The position numbers were made by a program, and so were the translations under genes. Below the pieces are notes generated by a model. That model did not search any database and was not told the DNA's origin. It saw only the letters and a list, made by a program, of their open reading frames with translations. From JBBQSU01 sp038234815 (lineage in GTDB: Bacteria > Planctomycetota > Phycisphaerae > Tepidisphaerales > Tepidisphaeraceae), in assembly GCA_038234815.1 (NCBI GenBank), contig JBBQSU010000037.1:1-26674 (forward strand): a stretch of DNA of 26,674 nt. Direction: 5' to 3'. The first letter of the stretch is position 1. Each line of letters starts with the position of its first letter. Positions 24,263 to 26,674 of the stretch are shown one piece after another.

Positions 24263-24913
24263 CTACAGGATATTCACCGCCCGGCCGATCAGGATTCCGA
24301 TCACCATGAGCGAAATCAGGGATTGCACCATCATCAGCACCTTCGCCCACCTGAGCAGCACGGCCGTATCGGTCGGCGAGAACGCCGTGCTCGTGTTGAA
24401 TGCCAGGAACAGGTAATCCACGAATCTTGGCGTCCAGGCCCGGTCGTCTCCGCCGCTGCCTGCGGTCATTTGCGGAAACAAAAACGCCCCCGTCGAATGG
24501 CCCTTGCGCTTTGCCCGGCCATGGGGACCGCCGGCATCCAGCCGCCAATACCACGACGCGAACACCAGCACATTCGTCATCCACAATACTGCCCCCGATC
24601 GGAGCAGTGACGACGGCAGAACGGTTCGATCGGGCAGGGCCAAGATGAGACGCACCACCGACGCCGCCATGAAAAAGGTGACGATCCCCGCTAGCGAATA
24701 ACCCAGGACTCGGTGCATCAGCGGATGATGGTGCAGGACTATCGCCGGAAGCAGCAAGACTGCCACCAGCGACGGCAGCAGCCAGCGCGGGCCTAACAGG
24801 ATCGCCGGCGGCATGGCCAGATAGATGCAGCCGATCGCCAGCGTCGCCATCGCCGCCGGCCACATCGGCTCCAGGTCGCCCGCCTCATCCTCCTTGTTAT
24901 GCCTCGGTTCCAA
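24263..24913 (-). CDS. Small multi-pass membrane protein, ion-channel-like C-terminus
   Basis: This 216-residue protein has hydrophobic segments at about 19-38, 42-60, 68-92, 102-122 and 185-213. A shorter one at 163-175 is followed by NTSTAFSPTDTAVL. The short-helix, loop, long-helix arrangement near the C-terminus recalls the pore region of two-helix ion channels, but the potassium filter TVGYG is not present, so conduction is only a guess. The start is a TTG with GGGAG six bases upstream; an ATG at 24865 is the alternative. The gene precedes the FAD-dependent oxidoreductase with a 194-base gap, in the same direction. Confidence 0.68.
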   Translation of the reverse strand: MEPRHNKEDEAGDLEPMWPAAMATLAIGCIYLAMPPAILLGPRWLLPSLVAVLLLPAIVLHHHPLMHRVLGYSLAGIVTFFMAASVVRLILALPDRTVLPSSLLRSGAVLWMTNVLVFASWYWRLDAGGPHGRAKRKGHSTGAFLFPQMTAGSGGDDRAWTPRFVDYLFLAFNTSTAFSPTDTAVLLRWAKVLMMVQSLISLMVIGILIGRAVNIL

Positions 24914-24976
24914 GAACGGCTCCCGTCAGTTATCCAAATGCCCGACCCGTCGGCGTGTGCGCATGTGTGCACGTTT

Positions 24977-25036
24977 CCGCGTCATCCGAGACGCGGGACA
25001 ATCCAGCCTCCCGGCCAGCGATGACTTGGATTGTCC
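24977..25036. repeat. Two adjoining inverted repeats in the 24914-25471 gap
   Basis: A 7-base perfect stem CCGCGTC (24977-24983)/GACGCGG (24990-24996) with a 6-base loop directly adjoins, sharing one base with, a second stem GGACAATCCA (24996-25005)/TGGATTGTCC (25027-25036). No T-run follows on either strand. On the minus strand this would sit in the leader of the membrane-protein gene, about 65 nt before its start. Confidence 0.5.
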
Positions 25037-25128
25037 TCCATCGACTCGCCGCGCCCATCTCGTCGACTAATTGTAACATCCAACCCTCTCGATAGGCAGC
25101 GCCTTGACCTCCGTTTGTCGCAACTCAT

Positions 25129-25165
25129 TAGAACTGTCATCTGTGTTAGCTCGATAGAACTGTCA
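25129..25165. repeat. Direct repeat TAGAACTGTCA, 26-bp period
   Basis: The 11-base string TAGAACTGTCA occurs at 25129-25139 and 25155-25165. Read on the minus strand this gives two TGACAGTTCTA copies, an arrangement like the multiple terminal repeats at the ends of IS21-type elements. No transposase is nearby, so at most a remnant end is present. Confidence 0.45.
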
Positions 25166-25172
25166 CATTTTT

Positions 25173-25225
25173 CCGCCGGGGTGCTGTCCCCGGAGGCGTA
25201 GCCAACAGGGACAGCACCCCGGCGG
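25173..25225. repeat. 18-bp perfect inverted repeat (REP or mobile-scar type)
   Basis: CCGCCGGGGTGCTGTCCC (25173-25190) and its exact complement (25208-25225) flank a 17-base spacer that itself contains GGC-GTA-GCC. The stem is very stable and would be extended by wobble pairs and A-T pairs at its base. It stands alone in a non-coding stretch, more than 240 bases from the next gene. It resembles dispersed palindromic repeats of bacterial genomes; the rest of 25226-25471 shows no gene. Confidence 0.7.
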
Positions 25226-25471
25226 GGAATCATTTGAGTTGGTCATAATCGAGAACGGCCCCTTATTGTCCATCAATTGCAGGTTATTCGATCGCTCACT
25301 CCTTATGTGGCTCAGACAACGCCCCGGCGCGATAAACAGTTAGCCTAATCACGTAACGGGGTGGGGACCGATTTGCCCCGCGTAGCGCCGCTTGCAGCAG
25401 AATGGGATTCTCAGGCCAGCCGCTCCGACTTCCGGCTTTTCAAGCCCTGCGATATATTCCCCTGCACAATT

Positions 25472-26674
25472 ATGACCATAGCGCCCCCAATCGCCTATCA
25501 AGACACCCGCGTTCGCCAGTACGTATCGCCCACGCGCGTCCTGCTTTCACGCGATCTTGCCGGCGATCCCGCCGTGCTCACTGCCGCCCCCTTTGCCCGG
25601 CCCTGCTATCCGCCGACGGCGACATGTACCCTTGCCCCTGGTGGAGGAGTCCTGATCGACTTCGGCCAGGAAGTCGCCGGGACCATTCGCCTGGTTACCG
25701 GCGCTCCCGAATCGCATATCCCGGCGCGTATTCGTCTCCGCCTCGGCGAATCGGCCAGCGAAGCCCTGGCCAACCCCGACAACGACCACGCCATGCACGA
25801 CTTCTCGCTGCAGGTTCCCTGGTGCGGTGAGATCGAAGTGGGCAACAGCGCCTTCCGCTTCGTCCATATCCAAGTCGCCGCCGACAGCACGCCGCTATGC
25901 CTCACGCAAATTTCGGCCGTCTGCCTCACGCACCCGGCCCCAATCGTTGGCAGCTTCAGTTGCAGCGATGATCGTCTGACCCAGCTCTGGCTGACCGGGG
26001 CACGCACCATCAGCCTCTGTATGCAGGACATCGTTGTCGACGGCCCCAAACGCGATCGCCTGGCGTGGATGGGCGATACCGTTCTCGAAGCCCGCGTCAT
26101 TCGCGCGGTCTACGGGTGCGATCCGCTAATTCCCCGCACCCTCGACCATCTCCGCGACACCACGCCCGCCTCGCAGAACATGAACACCATCGCAACCTAC
26201 TCGCTCTGGTGGGTGGTTGCCGTTTTGGAACATTTTCAGGCCACTGCCGATCACCTGTGGCTTGACCAACAGCGCCAGTACATCGAGGCTCTTCTCACGC
26301 GGTTCGCCACCGCAATTCTCGCCAAGCCCCAATGGCTCTCCCGGCCGGCCAGCTTCGTTGATCATCCCACCTTGCCCGATGCCACTTCAGCCTTGTTCGG
26401 CACGCGCGCAATTGAACTGCTGGGCTTACAGGCCGGCCAGCAGATTTGCTCCATCCTGGGCCTTGGCTTGGCGCAGCAGCTTTGTCAAAACGCCATCGCT
26501 TCGACGCAAAAACATCTGCCTTCATTGCCCCCGGGATTGAACAAGGCATCAACGGCCCTGCTGGCTCTGGCTGGAATCATATCCCCGACACAAGCCAATC
26601 AGGGCGTATTGTCGGCCGATCCGCTGCATCGCCTGGCCAGCTTTACTGCCGCGTTCGTTCTCGATGCCCGGTCC
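25472..26674 (+). CDS. Alpha-L-rhamnosidase-like protein (GH78 type), 3' end outside window
   Basis: A frame open from an ATG at 25472 to the last base gives 401 codons without a stop. The first about 150 residues form a beta-rich accessory region (VLIDFGQEVAGTIRL, IRLRLGESASEAL, FRFVHIQV), as in GH78 alpha-L-rhamnosidases. Residues 190-202, DGPKRDRLAWMGD, are the hallmark at the start of the catalytic (alpha/alpha)6 barrel, whose acidic residues act on L-rhamnosides. No signal peptide is seen, so it may be cytoplasmic. The C-terminal half with the remaining catalytic acid lies outside. There is no Shine-Dalgarno; TATATT at about 25453 could be a -10 of a nearly leaderless message. Other activities of the six-hairpin fold cannot be excluded. 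Confidence 0.82.
   Translation, partial: MTIAPPIAYQDTRVRQYVSPTRVLLSRDLAGDPAVLTAAPFARPCYPPTATCTLAPGGGVLIDFGQEVAGTIRLVTGAPESHIPARIRLRLGESASEALANPDNDHAMHDFSLQVPWCGEIEVGNSAFRFVHIQVAADSTPLCLTQISAVCLTHPAPIVGSFSCSDDRLTQLWLTGARTISLCMQDIVVDGPKRDRLAWMGDTVLEARVIRAVYGCDPLIPRTLDHLRDTTPASQNMNTIATYSLWWVVAVLEHFQATADHLWLDQQRQYIEALLTRFATAILAKPQWLSRPASFVDHPTLPDATSALFGTRAIELLGLQAGQQICSILGLGLAQQLCQNAIASTQKHLPSLPPGLNKASTALLALAGIISPTQANQGVLSADPLHRLASFTAAFVLDARS

Noticed and set aside
24092..24610. Plus-strand frame of 172 codons with GGAGAG before its ATG
   Set aside because: Its second half is antisense to the membrane-protein gene and reads as His- and Arg-rich shadow sequence. Only the first 57 codons are free of overlap and they show no known motif.
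25402..25830. Plus-strand frame of 142 codons at the start of the last gene
   Set aside because: It is in another frame from the rhamnosidase-like coding sequence at 25472, is Pro- and Arg-rich and has no family motif.

Overview
The window looks like chromosomal DNA of a GC-rich Gram-negative bacterium, most likely a planctomycete of the Phycisphaerae type. This is inferred from gene content and not from a marker gene. The pointers are an exosortase locus with a VPLPA-type sorting tail, an FAD-dependent oxidoreductase and an alpha-L-rhamnosidase-like protein of kinds common in planctomycetes, and rather loose use of Shine-Dalgarno sequences. No rRNA, tRNA, CRISPR array or intact mobile element was found.

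Layout. (a) 98-2174, minus strand: pyruvate dehydrogenase E1 alpha and beta, with a plausible sigma70-type promoter upstream. (b) 2646-3326, plus strand: a secreted ankyrin-repeat protein built from almost identical 99-bp modules. (c) 3507-3992: a 21-bp tandem array in which GTTTC and GAAAC half-sites alternate about every 10.5 bp. (d) 4274-7388, minus strand: pstS-pstC-pstA without pstB or phoU, preceded by a three-copy, 11-bp-period Pho-box-like element. (e) 7501-8728, plus strand: a small GGQ release-factor-like protein and an SGNH hydrolase, ended by a strong hairpin shared with the convergent gene. (f) 8829-21328, minus strand: an exosortase and exopolysaccharide locus. (g) 21628-24913, minus strand: a family 2 glycosyltransferase, an FAD-dependent oxidoreductase and a small membrane protein. 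(h) 24914-25471: a non-coding stretch with several inverted and direct repeats that look like mobile-element scars. (i) 25472 to the end, plus strand: the N-terminal 401 codons of an alpha-L-rhamnosidase-like protein that runs off the window.

The exosortase locus is the most coherent system. In transcription order it encodes a WecG/TagA glycosyltransferase fused to a nucleotidyltransferase and beta-helix region, an exosortase, an EpsI-type partner, a Wzc-like chain-length/ATPase protein, a priming sugar-phosphate transferase and a 1391-residue membrane-anchored TPR protein. Spacing is tight, with two 4-bp ATGA stop/start overlaps. A likely substrate, a signal-peptide protein with a VPLPP...RARR tail, lies just downstream. 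The probable job is to make an extracellular polysaccharide and to sort and anchor, perhaps glycosylate, tail-bearing proteins. Unusual points are the nucleotidyltransferase/beta-helix modules on two glycan enzymes and the absence of a C-terminal tyrosine cluster on the Wzc-like protein.
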